Positions 10,858 to 21,665 are shown, numbered from the stretch's first letter. The stretch is DNA of 64,000 nucleotides from Topomyia yanbarensis (GCF_030247195.1 NC_080670.1:29799997-29863996), one strand, 5' to 3'. The notes: generated by a model not told the origin, from the sequence alone. A program made the numbers and translations.

Positions 10858-13800
10858 ATGAACCGATCAATGAACCCCAAACGTAAATCTCGTCCGGCGG
10901 CTAGCCGACTAAAAATTCTTTATCGTAAAAGATCCACCATTTTGGGATCGGCAAATTTAATACGCGATTTTAATGATAATTTCGAATTATTCCAAAGCAC
11001 TCAAGTTCAAGTTCGGATTGATCTCCTGGATGATTTATGGAGACAATTCGCTGAAGTACAAGATGAAATAGAGCTACTCGAAGACTCTGATGAAACGGAT
11101 GATTCGGGTTTGTCAGAAACGCGAGTTGCGTTTCATAACCAATACGTTCAACTAAAGTCAGCTCTCATCAGTAAATTGCCTCGTGTCGAAACCAGCACCG
11201 CGTCTCGTGAGTCTCAATTCCCAGCTCAAATGGTGCAAGCCGTTCGTCTTCCCGAAATAAAATTACCTGAGTTCGATGGCAATCCTGAATATTGGATCGA
11301 GTTCAGGGACGTTTTTAAATCTCTCGTTCATGGTAATTGTCAATTATCACCCATACAGAAATTACATTACCTAAAGGCTTCTTTAAAGGGTGAAGCCCAA
11401 AGAATTGTTTCTTCTCTCGAAATGTCGACCGATAATTATGCTGTTGGATGGAAATCATTGGAAAATCGGTATAATAATCCAAATCTGTTAATAAAACGTC
11501 ATCTCGCCGCGTTATTTTCTATTTCGTCGTTAAAACGTGAATCTCCTACTGCCTTGTCGGAGTTAGTTGATCAATTTGATCGCCATGTAAGTGTATTAAA
11601 CCAACTCGAACGTGCGGAACAACACTGGAACTCAGTACTCGTAGAAAGTTTAAGCCGTCGGTTAGATCCTACTACTCTAAAGCAATGGGAAGGTCAGTGT
11701 AAAGAGGATGAAAGACCGTCCTACGAAGAACTCGTCGCGTTTATTCGAAAACAAGTTCGTACACTTCAATCGGTAAAATTGTCGCAAGAAACCCAAATTG
11801 TCAATGAAGTAAAACAACCTCAAAAATCAAAATTGTCACCCACTTATGTTATAACTGAACCTTCTAAAAGGTGCCCTGTGTGCAAGCATGGCCACGCGAT
11901 ATATCATTGTGATCAATTTAGACAGCTCTCTCCGAAGCAAAGATTTGAGTTTGCTAAACGGTGTAAGTTATGTATTAATTGTCTTAACGGTAATCACCTC
12001 GCGAAAAATTGTAACTCATCGCTTTGCAGTGTCTGTGATAAACGCCATCATACCTTACTACATTTACCACCGATAGAGATTGGTGAAAGTGCTACGAATA
12101 CTCTTATCACGAGTCACTCACGTGGGTGTGTAATAGATTCGCATCCACAATCACATGTTGATCATACGGTTCAGATGAATCCTCTCGCGTCGCGTTCATC
12201 CAGTGCACAACCACTTACCACGCTGCTCGTCAATAATGCGCCATCAACCGTTAATGATAAACCAATAGAAACAAAACAAGGGACAGTGTTATCATCCAGT
12301 TCCACTAAACAGCATCCGTTGCGTGACGGTTGCGAAGTTTTTTTGGCTACTTCTCTAGTAAAGGTCAACGATATTTCTGAAAACGTTCATTATGCTCGGG
12401 TAGTTTTAGATAATTGTTCGCAGTGCAATTTCATTTCTGATAGACTAGCAAGAAAATTAGGACTGAAAAGGTTGAAAACAAATATGGATGTGGTCGGAAT
12501 CGGTCCAGGAAAATTACATGTCGATGAAATGATAGAGCTAAACGTCGGGTCTCGCGTCGGAGCATTTGCAAAAATAATATTGTGTTTGATAATTCCCAAG
12601 ATACCTGCAATTCTTCCAAGTAAAAGCATCGATATAAGTGATTGGAATATTCCAAATTATTTACCACTAGCGGATCCCAAGTTCAACGTCAGTGCGGGGG
12701 TTGACATTCTTATAGGAGCTGAAATTTTCTTTGCTTTGATTGAAGGGAAAAAATATAATTTATCTGAAGGATATCCGTCTTTACAGAAAACAGTGCTGGG
12801 ATTTGTCGTGTCCGGGATGTATTCCGCGCCGGCTAACAAACCGTCCATCTGTATAATTGGCACTGGGTCCAATCTCGACGCGATGTTGCAGCGGTTCTGG
12901 GAGCTGGACCGTATTGACGAGCGACGCACTCTATCTAGTGATGAGCAAAAATGTGAGGAGCATTTTCGGAGAACAGTTGCTCGAGATGAAACCGGTCGCT
13001 ACGTGGTTCAATTGCCAGTTAGGGAAGATCGATTGCCGCTTCTGGGAAATACTTATCCAATGGCCCAACGAAGGTTGCAGTCCATCGAAAGAAGATTTAC
13101 CAGAGAACCTGAGTTTTATGAAGATTATCGTCAATTTATGAATGAGTATGCTCGTTTAGGCCACATGGAACCAACTACAAGAACAGGTAACCCGAGTTTC
13201 TTTTTACCTCATCATGCTGTGCAACGCTCCGATAGCTCCAGCACTAAAACACGCGTTGTTTTTGATGCATCCTGCAACGGGTGTAATCAGTTGTCGTTAA
13301 ATGATGTGTTATATGCTGGACCAACGGTCCAACCAACTCTTTTGTCTATCGTGTTAAATTTTCGTATGCCAAGGTATGTCTTCATTGCTGACATTGAAAA
13401 AATGTTCAGACAAATTTGGATACATCCAAACGATCGTAATTTACTCCAAATAGTTTGGAGAGAAAATCCAGCATTACCCTTTAAGACGTTTCAACTAACC
13501 ACGGTAACATATGGTACTAATTGTGCCCCGTATCAGGCAACTCGCGTTCTAAATCAGCTCGCTATAGATGAAGGGAAAAAATTTCCACTCGGTGCGAAAA
13601 TAATTACCACTCGAACATATGTCGATGATACATTAGCGGGCGAAGATAACCTGGAAAGGGCAGTCGAATCGACTGTACAATTGCAAAAATTGTTGCAGGC
13701 GGGAGGTTTTCATCTAAGAAAATGGTGCGCAAATGATTCTCGAGTTCTTCGTATGCTTCCCCCTGAACTAATAGAGATGCCAAGTCAGGTAGAGATAGAT

Positions 13801-16260
13801 CGCTCGACGTCTGTGAAAACATTGGGACTCTTGTGGGATCCTCATAACGATTTATTTTGTTTCAAAATTCCCTCCTTTCTTCCGTTAGAAGTGGTAACAA
13901 AGAGAATAGTTGTTTCAGAAATGGCTCAACTTTTTGATCCTCTAGGATTATTGGGAGCTGTAGTTATTAGTGCTAAAATCTTTATACAAAAATTGTGGGT
14001 AGAAGGTTTTGGATGGGACGATAAACTTCCTGACACTTTGTCAGAGTGGTGGATGGATTTTAGATCTCAAATTTCAGAGTTTTCTCAATTGAAAGTTCCT
14101 CGACGTGTTCTAGTCGGTCAAAATTATTCAATCCATTGTTTTTGCGATGCTTCAGAGAAAGGTTATGGTTGCTGTGTGTATGTTGTTTCCGAAGACGGAG
14201 GAAATAACCCAACCAGTAACTTGTTAATTTCTAAATCAAGAGTAGCGCCACTTCGTGGGATGACCATTCCGCGTCTGGAACTGTGTGCGGCGTTACTGGG
14301 AGCGAAGCTTGTAGATCAAGTGGTAAATACTACAGACTTTTTAGGACCAATAACGTTTTGGACCGACTCCACTGTCGTATTACAATGGATAAATTCCCCT
14401 CCTTCCGTATGGAAGATCTTTGTTTCAAATCGGATAAGTGAGGTGCAAAGATTATCCAATAGTCATTCTTGGCGACATGTTCCATCAGAACTTAATTCAG
14501 CAGATAGAATATCGCGTGGAACGAAACCGAATCAAATAATCAATGACAATCTTTGGTGGCACGGATCACCATTTTTGGTGTTGCCAAAGGAAGTATGGCC
14601 GAACTTGAAGCACCATGTAATTTCGAATACAGATGTTGATGTCGAACGTCGCCCTGTTGTATCACTAGTGTCTATTAGCACAGAAAAGGAGCAACTTGAT
14701 ATATTTGATCGTTTTTCGGAGTTGGCGAAGCTCTTACGTGTAACTGCATACTGCTTGAGATTTTTGAAAAACTGCTCAACATCAGCAACTCATCGCAACT
14801 TACAAGCTTTATCTCATGACGAGATACGTTTTGCTTTCGTCTCATTACTAAAACTCGCTCAAAACCAATCATTTCCAATTCAAATTAAAAAATTACAGAA
14901 ATTGAAAATTGAATACCTAACCAAAGACGAACTAAATTTTAAATCCTTAATCAAGGGCTTGAACCTGTTCCTTGATGAACAAGGTTTAATCCGGATAAGA
15001 GGACGATTAGAAAAACTAAATGCCCCTTTTGACACGCGATGTCCAATCTTGTTACCTGCAGATAATCGGTTAACAATATTAATCGCCAGATCAATTCATG
15101 TTCAAACTTTACATTCTGGACCGTCGATGCTTCTAGCAACGATACGGCAACGATTTTGGCCGTTACGTGGCAGAAAACTGGTTCGAAAAACAGTCCAGGG
15201 ATGTGTGCAATGTTTTCGGTGTAGACCTCGAGCACAACATGTCATTATGGGCCCCTTACCGAAGGTTAGGATCACTCCAGCGCGCATCTTTTCTAATTCG
15301 GGATTGGACTACTGTGGGCCTTTTATGGTCCGTCCGTTATCTGGAAGAGGTTCGTCTGTAAAAATGTACGTTGCATGTTTCATATGCATGGCAACGAAGG
15401 CAATCCACCTCGAAATAGTGAACGATCTATCTGCACAATCGTGCATTAATGGAATAAAGCGATTTGTTGCACGTCGTGGTCGATTATTGAATTTATATTG
15501 CGATAATGCAACTACATTTGTAGGTGCAAATAGGGAACTGAAGGAGCTTCGATTACAATACTTACAACAGTTTAAAACGGAAACATGGAATAATTTCTGT
15601 GTGAACCAAGGGATAGTTTTCCATCATATTCCACCCCGCTCACCTCATTTTGGAGGACTGTGGGAAGCGGGTGTTAAATCCTTCAAACATCATTTCCGAC
15701 GCATTCTAGGGATGAAATCATTTCGATTTGAAGAAATGCATACAGTCGTAACGCAAATTGAAAGTATGTTGAACTCACGTCCACTTACTCCACTATCTAA
15801 CGACGCAACCGATTTGAATGCGTTGACCCCTGGACATTTTATAATTGGTGAACCGATGTTTTGCATACCAGAGCCAGACTTGACCACCGTTAAATACAAC
15901 AGCATTCGTCGATTCCAGGAAATGAAGCGTACCGTTCAAGATTTCTGGAAGCGATGGTCCCGCGACTATATCAGCCATCTCCACCAGCGACCGAAATGGC
16001 AAGCCGAAGGCAGCACGCCTTTACGCGAAGGCATGTTAGTTTTGCTGAGGCAAGACAATATGCCTCCTCTTCAATGGAACCTAGGACGAATCGTATCAAT
16101 CGCTCCTGGAAGCGATCATCGGGTTCGAGTGGTTCGAGTACGAACGGCCAAAGGACTTTTCACACGGGCTGCGACAGAAGTATGTCCCCTCCCCGTAGAC
16201 GTTCCAGAGGAAACGGAGATTCAGCTAATCGAGAGACAGGACCAACCGGAAGAAAAATAG
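10858..16260 (+). CDS. BEL/Pao Gag-Pol polyprotein (1800 aa)
   Basis: The single ORF begins at MNRSMNPKRKSRPAASRLKI after a 220-bp leader. Order of domains: a Gag region of the DUF1759 type with LPEFDGNPEYW (about residues 136-146). Then zinc-binding motifs at 339-351 and a CCHC knuckle C372-x2-C375-x4-H380-x4-C385. A DUF1758-type aspartic protease has its catalytic Asp at 518 in VVLDNCSQ, so the usual DSG/DTG is altered. The reverse transcriptase has D845 and YVDD at 921-924. RNase H has D1097, E1141 and D1170. The integrase has an H1414...C1449-x2-C1452 zinc site and the triad D1484, D1549, E1603. A DUF5641-like C-terminus with PLQWNLGRI follows. No frameshift or internal stop is present. 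The fused gag-pol in one frame is normal for BEL. Confidence 0.97.
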   Translation: MNRSMNPKRKSRPAASRLKILYRKRSTILGSANLIRDFNDNFELFQSTQVQVRIDLLDDLWRQFAEVQDEIELLEDSDETDDSGLSETRVAFHNQYVQLKSALISKLPRVETSTASRESQFPAQMVQAVRLPEIKLPEFDGNPEYWIEFRDVFKSLVHGNCQLSPIQKLHYLKASLKGEAQRIVSSLEMSTDNYAVGWKSLENRYNNPNLLIKRHLAALFSISSLKRESPTALSELVDQFDRHVSVLNQLERAEQHWNSVLVESLSRRLDPTTLKQWEGQCKEDERPSYEELVAFIRKQVRTLQSVKLSQETQIVNEVKQPQKSKLSPTYVITEPSKRCPVCKHGHAIYHCDQFRQLSPKQRFEFAKRCKLCINCLNGNHLAKNCNSSLCSVCDKRHHTLLHLPPIEIGESATNTLITSHSRGCVIDSHPQSHVDHTVQMNPLASRSSSAQPLTTLLVNNAPSTVNDKPIETKQGTVLSSSSTKQHPLRDGCEVFLATSLVKVNDISENVHYARVVLDNCSQCNFISDRLARKLGLKRLKTNMDVVGIGPGKLHVDEMIELNVGSRVGAFAKIILCLIIPKIPAILPSKSIDISDWNIPNYLPLADPKFNVSAGVDILIGAEIFFALIEGKKYNLSEGYPSLQKTVLGFVVSGMYSAPANKPSICIIGTGSNLDAMLQRFWELDRIDERRTLSSDEQKCEEHFRRTVARDETGRYVVQLPVREDRLPLLGNTYPMAQRRLQSIERRFTREPEFYEDYRQFMNEYARLGHMEPTTRTGNPSFFLPHHAVQRSDSSSTKTRVVFDASCNGCNQLSLNDVLYAGPTVQPTLLSIVLNFRMPRYVFIADIEKMFRQIWIHPNDRNLLQIVWRENPALPFKTFQLTTVTYGTNCAPYQATRVLNQLAIDEGKKFPLGAKIITTRTYVDDTLAGEDNLERAVESTVQLQKLLQAGGFHLRKWCANDSRVLRMLPPELIEMPSQVEIDRSTSVKTLGLLWDPHNDLFCFKIPSFLPLEVVTKRIVVSEMAQLFDPLGLLGAVVISAKIFIQKLWVEGFGWDDKLPDTLSEWWMDFRSQISEFSQLKVPRRVLVGQNYSIHCFCDASEKGYGCCVYVVSEDGGNNPTSNLLISKSRVAPLRGMTIPRLELCAALLGAKLVDQVVNTTDFLGPITFWTDSTVVLQWINSPPSVWKIFVSNRISEVQRLSNSHSWRHVPSELNSADRISRGTKPNQIINDNLWWHGSPFLVLPKEVWPNLKHHVISNTDVDVERRPVVSLVSISTEKEQLDIFDRFSELAKLLRVTAYCLRFLKNCSTSATHRNLQALSHDEIRFAFVSLLKLAQNQSFPIQIKKLQKLKIEYLTKDELNFKSLIKGLNLFLDEQGLIRIRGRLEKLNAPFDTRCPILLPADNRLTILIARSIHVQTLHSGPSMLLATIRQRFWPLRGRKLVRKTVQGCVQCFRCRPRAQHVIMGPLPKVRITPARIFSNSGLDYCGPFMVRPLSGRGSSVKMYVACFICMATKAIHLEIVNDLSAQSCINGIKRFVARRGRLLNLYCDNATTFVGANRELKELRLQYLQQFKTETWNNFCVNQGIVFHHIPPRSPHFGGLWEAGVKSFKHHFRRILGMKSFRFEEMHTVVTQIESMLNSRPLTPLSNDATDLNALTPGHFIIGEPMFCIPEPDLTTVKYNSIRRFQEMKRTVQDFWKRWSRDYISHLHQRPKWQAEGSTPLREGMLVLLRQDNMPPLQWNLGRIVSIAPGSDHRVRVVRVRTAKGLFTRAATEVCPLPVDVPEETEIQLIERQDQPEEK

Positions 16261-16331
16261 AACCGCAGACAGGATTGCTGAAAAGCGAAGTAAATAAAAA
16301 ATCATAGCGATTTCGTAAGTTGAAAACTATT

Positions 16332-16346
16332 CAACGGGAGGCGGTG
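16332..16346 (+). other. polypurine tract of BEL element
   Basis: CAACGGGAGGCGGTG immediately precedes the 3' LTR. The purine run GGGAGGCGG is the probable plus-strand primer; it is short and broken by one C. Confidence 0.5.
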
Positions 16347-16677
16347 TGTTTGAAATAAATTATATTATTATTATTAATTATTAATTATTAAGCTATTGGA
16401 TACCATCCTAATCAAAATGAACTCCGACATGAAGTCGTCTATTGAACTTATTCAATCCACTGAACTGTAAAATTTGCTTTCCGTTTAGCTCATATTTCCC
16501 GTATCACATACACACATATAATTTTGGTATAAATAGTGACTCATGCAACTCTGTAAGTTTAGTTTTAAGATATCAGTCGATTATATAAGTTGAAGTGCGA
16601 ACTACGTTGTTTAACCGCTAAACCTCCGAACTCCCAAAAATTAGCGTCCGTGAACCTTGTCCGCGAGTGATAGAACA
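16347..16677 (+). repeat. 3' LTR of BEL/Pao retrotransposon
   Basis: 331 bp, identical to the 5' LTR except for one base near its end. It supplies the polyadenylation region for the element's transcript. It is followed by the second ACCTG target copy at 16678-16682. Confidence 0.95.
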
Positions 16678-16682
16678 ACCTG

Positions 16683-17103
16683 ATTTATTCCCGTCGATGC
16701 CTCCCAGAGCGGAATCAGATTTAATTTTTTTATTATTATTTAATAGCCCGCCTCTTACTCCCACAACAAAAAGCTCACCAGCGGAGCCCCCTGGTATTGG
16801 ACACATCAGTTCTCAGCGTACAAAAAAAGGTCAGCACAACAAAACAAGGTTACGAATCGCGGGAACGCTGAGAACAAAAATAAACAATGCGAGACCCACA
16901 AAACACAAAATTTGACAAGAAGCTACGGCGAGTACCCAGTGGGAAAAATCCTTTTAAGGGTCCCATCGTAGCTTTGCAGGAAGCTTATAATAATTTAAAT
17001 TTATTTATTGCTTATTGCTATAAAAATGCATTTATCAATTGTTTTTATTAAAAAAATGTTAACCAATTATAACTAAAGGAATAAGATTGGTGGTGAACGA
17101 AGT
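16683..17103. other. non-coding flank
   Basis: No gene. The right portion (about 16980-17103) is AT-rich and may be the 3' untranslated end of the adjacent minus-strand LINE fragment. Confidence 0.35.
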
Positions 17104-17750
17104 TTAAATTAAAAATTCTTCTATTTTATTTTTTAAAATTAGTTTCAATTTTGCTTGGAAACGAGTGCGACATGTTATTTGCTTTAAATCACTAGAAAGC
17201 TGGTTGAATAACTTAGGTCCGACGAAAGAAATGCGTCTTTGACCAAGGTTCGTGGATATTCTGGAGTATAATAAATGATTGGCTTGTCTAGTGCTGTGAG
17301 CTCGAATGCCTGTTGTAAATTCTAGATTATTATGAGCAATAGTATTATGCAAAGCATTGTGGATGTATATTATTGTTTGGTAGTTAGTCAACCTAAGCAA
17401 AGGTAAAATGTTATGGGCATTATTATTGTATAACAAGATAGTAGGGTACATAATTTGTTTTTTATAAATAATTTTAAGACATCTGTTTTGAAGCGTTTGT
17501 AGCTTTTTCAGATACGAAATACTGGCACAGCCCCACACAAATACAAGGTAGTTCAGCAATGAGTGGGTGTGCGCATAATAAAATTTAAAAAGTACATGCT
17601 GGGGAACAAAAGAGCATACTTTACACATAGCCCCACATAACGATGCAACTTTTCTCTCTATAGATGTTATATGCTCAATCCAGGATAGTGTGGGGTCTAA
17701 GTGAAGTCCTAAATATTTGAAGCTGTTTGTTTCCTGATTTACAAATTGTA
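17104..17750 (-). mobile_element. LINE fragment: C-terminal part of a CR1/Jockey-type RT
   Basis: The minus strand from about 17750 reads FKYLGLHLDPTLSWIEHI and continues without a break into a 174-codon ORF. That ORF has YYAHTHSLLNYLVFVWG, KKLQTLQNRCLKIIYKK, and GQRRISFVGPKLFNQL. These are post-palm blocks of CR1/Jockey-group reverse transcriptases, found after the YxDD motif. The palm, fingers and endonuclease are missing, as in 5'-truncated LINE copies. The surviving 174 codons are open, so the copy is fairly young. Clade is a judgement from the thumb and C-terminal motifs. Confidence 0.8.
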
Positions 17751-17789
17751 TTCAGTTTCGAACGAAAGAATACCGTCCGTCCCGACATT

Positions 17790-18590
17790 AATTAACCTTT
17801 CCAAATTGGGTCTGACGCCACGTATTTTGACGGACAGTGATCTGTTTGGGGCTTAGTCTAAAACCAGCTGTAAAACGACGAGTGTCACCCCATCTCCTAT
17901 ATTATTGTGTACAATGGTTAATGACAAATATCCGCTGCGACACAAAGTAGACGCCGCTTGACCAACTCACATCCTCCGTAGAGGACGGCTATTTGTGAGG
18001 ATTTATGGCACTTTTGGGAAGTTATTATTACACCGAACGTCGACTGCCCTCTGGCAGTGTACCATCATCTACATGCGTTGAACCTTTTATTGTGATTTAA
18101 TGGCATTCAATATTTTGTCATCTTCAGGTGCAGCTCAGTCGGTGCCATTTAAAGCGGTGCTTAAGGCAGTTTTAAATGATTGATTTTAACATGTCTTATC
18201 GTCCAGTAGTGCAATTGAATTTAAATTCGGAGTCCTGACCAGTTCTCATTTTTGTAGGATGCCAACAAAGCGAAAAACGCTTTAAATGGAAGCCTCGGAT
18301 CGATGAACTACCCTTCAACTAAAAAAAGATTTTGCGAATGAAACAATCCAATGAACAAACAGTCGAGTGTCCATTTTCAAACACAATGGACCTAGAGACT
18401 TACTAATGCCGTTTTTGATTGACCCCGAAACTAAGTCAGATTAGAATTAGTAGATAGGCTCAGACATAACTGTTTGGAATCGCCATTTTACACCCGCCGC
18501 CAAGAAAAACACAACGTCACACAATAACAAACACTCCAAGCAGGCCTTGAATGCGATCATTGTGCGCTTCAATTAGATTACAATGGCCTT
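17790..18590. other. non-coding, nothing recognised
   Basis: No ORF or repeat structure I can support. Confidence 0.4.
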
Positions 18591-18592
18591 CA

Positions 18593-18892
18593 ATGGTTGG
18601 TGTTCTACGGACAGGGAAGGGAAGCCTATCATAGCAGCCCTCGCCTATGCGGCGTTAACACAACCGCTACAACATCAGCAGCAGCAACAGCAGCGACCTC
18701 CGCCAGGATACCAAATTTGGTAATACCAGTCAGTAAAATACCTGATGTGTACAACGAACTACACACTGACCGCACACTGCTCTAGCTATTGGCGCCTGCG
18801 ACAACGTCTCCACTTCTTCTGCCTCCGGCGGCCCGTCAACCACCCCTCCACCCGTCCGTGGTCGATTTAATGAGACTCTCGATCGCTATGGC
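18593..18892 (+). pseudogene. possible coding remnant with Gln-rich and Pro/Ser/Thr-rich pieces
   Basis: One forward frame reads GKPIIAALAYAALTQPLQHQ followed by a CAG/CAA-coded Gln tract and RPPPGYQIW, then TGGTAATA, which might be a splice donor. About 100 bp later another open stretch reads SASGGPSTTPPPVRGRFNE and on to a stop near 18892. Both look more like protein than the surroundings. They do not connect without a frame change and I recognise no family. They could be exons of an unannotated gene or a decayed copy. Confidence 0.25.
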
Positions 18893-18929
18893 AGTGCTGA
18901 ACGATGATATGGCATCTCCTCCAAGGGCT

Positions 18930-20576
18930 GACATTTAGCTGGCGGTTCCATCGGACTGAATCACTCCAAATCAGTGTGATGACGAACTTCGAACTGCGCG
19001 CAAAACCTTGGCATTGAGGCCGAACGCATGTACAGTTTGGATTTTCGCGGGCATAAATTATTTTTACGGCCCACACACACATTCGCCATTGCGCGTTAGT
19101 TCATTCATAAAAATGCGAGAAAAATGTCGATTCGAGCAGTCTGCTGTGCACGCGTTTGTTGGAGCGAATTTCCACCTACGCAGGCGCGATCCCGTGCCAG
19201 CTAGATCAATAAACAGCGCAATTTTTGTGCCGATTGGCAACAGCTGTCGACGCCGCGCGGAGGGGTCCTTCAACCGCGATTGCCAACCAACCAACAATAG
19301 CCTACTTAGACGAGGCAAATAACATAAACTGTGAATGATGGCCAATTGATTATCCGATCATTATTTTATTACCGACTTAATCGCTTGGCCGGCAAAATTG
19401 ACCAGATTAAAGCATTAATAAGCACTCAAGAGTTTACTCATCCCCTACATGTATAGATTCGAACCGACACAGGGTGGCAAAGGGGCTACTTAAGGATCCT
19501 CGTCAGGGTCTTCCGAGCTCAACTCGGTTCGAATTCTGCGTCAATCCTTTCGTTTTGTTTCTCCCCTTCGGTCAGTGGCGTCGAACGGTGGGGATAGTTG
19601 CGAGAAGGTATCGATTATATTGACGTGTACCTACCGCGATAAATGGTAACCTTCAAACCGGGCCATTGCGGACTATCTGAGCCACTTGACGCAAGGCGGC
19701 TAAAACAAGGGAACGTAGTCAAGTGCTGCGGGGCCCTCGGTTACGTCTGGGTGTGAAGATGTGTGCGGTTGCATTGTAACACAGCAGGCGGTGAGGTAAT
19801 TTTTTGGACATCGATATACATTCACTTGGATTGGTTTTTAATAGATCAACGCCAACGTTTACTTCCAAGAAATCTTTCTCATTATTGATCAATTTAGTAT
19901 TGTTCTTGGCTGGAATTGTGCAGTTTAGGTTTCTCCGATCCGATCACAACAAAATTTTAATAGAAGCTGTGTGCAGTAGTCGAACCAAACTTTTCCCGGA
20001 TCCCACTCGAATTCGATTTTTAATCATTAAATTTTAAACACCCGAATCCAACGGGCTTTATATTTTGACCCGATGATTTTATTTTTTTTTCGAAAAATGT
20101 GTAAATTAATACTGTAAATGTGTAAATTATTACTCTTTACGAAATAGCCACAAACATTCCTTTTTTTTTGAGAATATAAAGATAAATTGTTCTATAGAAT
20201 AATTGGAAGAAATAGCACAGACAGTAATGGCAGCAAATTTACATGTTGAGTATAAAGACTGCCTGAAGGAGCGAGACTACTAGAGGGCCTCCTCCACAGT
20301 TAGATTCCTATTTCTTTTCCCGGTATAAAAATGTCACAGAAATGCTAGAGCGACGTTCAGTGAATATATGGAAACAGAACCCTCTAGAAGTTATAATTTC
20401 TCTTGAATATCCCAGAAGGTATGAACGCAGTTAGAAACCGCTGCTATTTCACAATGATTGACAATTTAATGTTTATGGCTGCGTCCTGTTGTTAACCTTT
20501 ATCTCATTGAGATATCTGACGTTTAAAATACGCACAAAGAGATCTCGCGTTTTTATACTACCGCCTTCCCCTTAAG
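18930..20576. other. non-coding, nothing recognised
   Basis: Moderately GC-rich to about 19.8 kb, then AT-rich. GATTCGAACCGA near 19457 and TCGGTTCGAATTC near 19523 form a short inverted pair. No gene is supported. Confidence 0.35.
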
Positions 20577-20803
20577 CAGAGATGCCAGGTACTTTTTTCA
20601 AATGTCTGCAATAATAATTTTAAAAGTCTGGGAAGAACAAAAATGTCATGAAAGCTAGTGTAATCAAAAGCCTTTTCATTCAAAAATCTGTAAATATCTG
20701 CAACCAAACTAAAAAATCTGCAAATATCTGCGTCATCGAAGAAATCTGCAGCTTAAATTAAGTCTGCGAATTTGCAGACTTGTATGCAAATCTGGCATCT
20801 CTG
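20577..20803. mobile_element. hAT-type MITE, 227 bp
   Basis: It begins CAGAGATGCCAG and ends with the inverted CTGGCATCTCTG, a perfect 12-bp terminal inverted repeat. It is flanked by a perfect 8-bp direct repeat CCCTTAAG (20569-20576 and 20804-20811). Eight-base duplication and CAG..CTG ends are typical of hAT. The interior is AT-rich with repeated ATCTGCAAATATCTG-like words and has no ORF, so it depends on a transposase elsewhere. Confidence 0.85.
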
Positions 20804-20996
20804 CCCTTAAGCCAACAAGCGGTTTGTTTTCCTCCCAATTCGCAGTGCAAATGATTTATTTTCCTCCCGATCTAAACATCAAAACAGCACAATACCAACG
20901 CAGCTGGATAAGACTATAGTACTTGTGTAGCGGTTTTATCGTTTCCAACAGTTTGTCTCAAAATAAGTGGACTTTTAACCGAAACGTCGTCGAAAA

Positions 20997-21577
20997 TTGT
21001 ACATAAATAGTGAAATACTGAGAAAGATGGCAAAAAGCCGTGCGAACATTTTTAGGTTAGAAAGCTCACGTTTAAAGATAAACCGAAAACGGATCGAAAG
21101 AATGGTTCTGGAAACTCTTTTTTGGATTTGGCGTTTGAGCAAAAGAAGAAGATTTCAGTGCGTAATGTGGCCAAACAAATCAGCACCCCTAGGTCAAATG
21201 TTCATTGTGCTAAAGTATGCTTGACTCATCGAACCTATAAGAAGCAAAAGCAGCCGAAAAGTAGTTCGAAATACGAAACATCGATCCAGCGCAGATTGCG
21301 AAAGTTTCTACGATACAATGCCTGCTGGGAATATGAACGATCATACCATACGGTGCGGGAGGGGCAAGTATTGAACCAGTCTGAGACATTTATTCAAGTC
21401 GAAAAATTAGGTGAGAAAATTATTGTCGGGCAAGCTATTTGTAGCTGCGGTAAGATTGTGCAACTCTTCATTACGACTGCTACAAAAGTAATGTTTACAA
21501 AAACGACTTCTACTCATGATTTGAGGCTACAAGGATCACATTTTCTTCTGGACAGACCTTGCGTCTTACTACAGGGT
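20997..21577 (+). pseudogene. second dead DD37E-type transposase
   Basis: Forward-strand pieces in shifting frames give an N-terminal helix-turn-helix part (MAKSRANIF..., then FEQKKKISVRNVAKQISTPR). They continue as RTYKKQKQPKSSSKYETSIQ, an EKLGEKIIVGQAICSCGK block (21402-21455) and FLLDRPCVLLQG at the end, where the family has an FWPDLAS-type motif. It resembles the pseudogene at 4.6-5.5 kb. The element is cut after the second catalytic region by a CCAGG-rich repeat at about 21577, and the DE-containing tail is absent. Confidence 0.65.
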
Positions 21578-21665
21578 GTCGACTCATTTCTGAAAATGAA
21601 ATTCCCTGATCTTCCAGGTTTTTCCAGACCTTTTAATAAATTTTCCAGAGTGCCCAAACAAATCA
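21577..21665. repeat. short CCCTGA/CCAGG interspersed repeat
   Basis: Starts at CAGGGTGTCGACTCATTTCT and runs through CCCTGATCTTCCAGGTTTTT-like words. A related copy in inverse orientation is at 28120-28262 (ending CGCCACCCTG). Such sequences recur in insect genomes; the class is unknown to me. Confidence 0.5.

Larger units (their letters stand above)
10288..16677 (+). mobile_element. full-length BEL/Pao LTR retrotransposon
   Basis: A 6390-bp element with 331-bp LTRs, a tRNA-type primer site just after the 5' LTR, one uninterrupted gag-pol ORF, a purine-rich tract before the 3' LTR and a perfect 5-bp target duplication. There is no envelope ORF between the pol stop (16260) and the 3' LTR, so it is an intracellular retrotransposon. 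All parts needed for mobility appear present; activity itself cannot be read from sequence. Confidence 0.95.
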
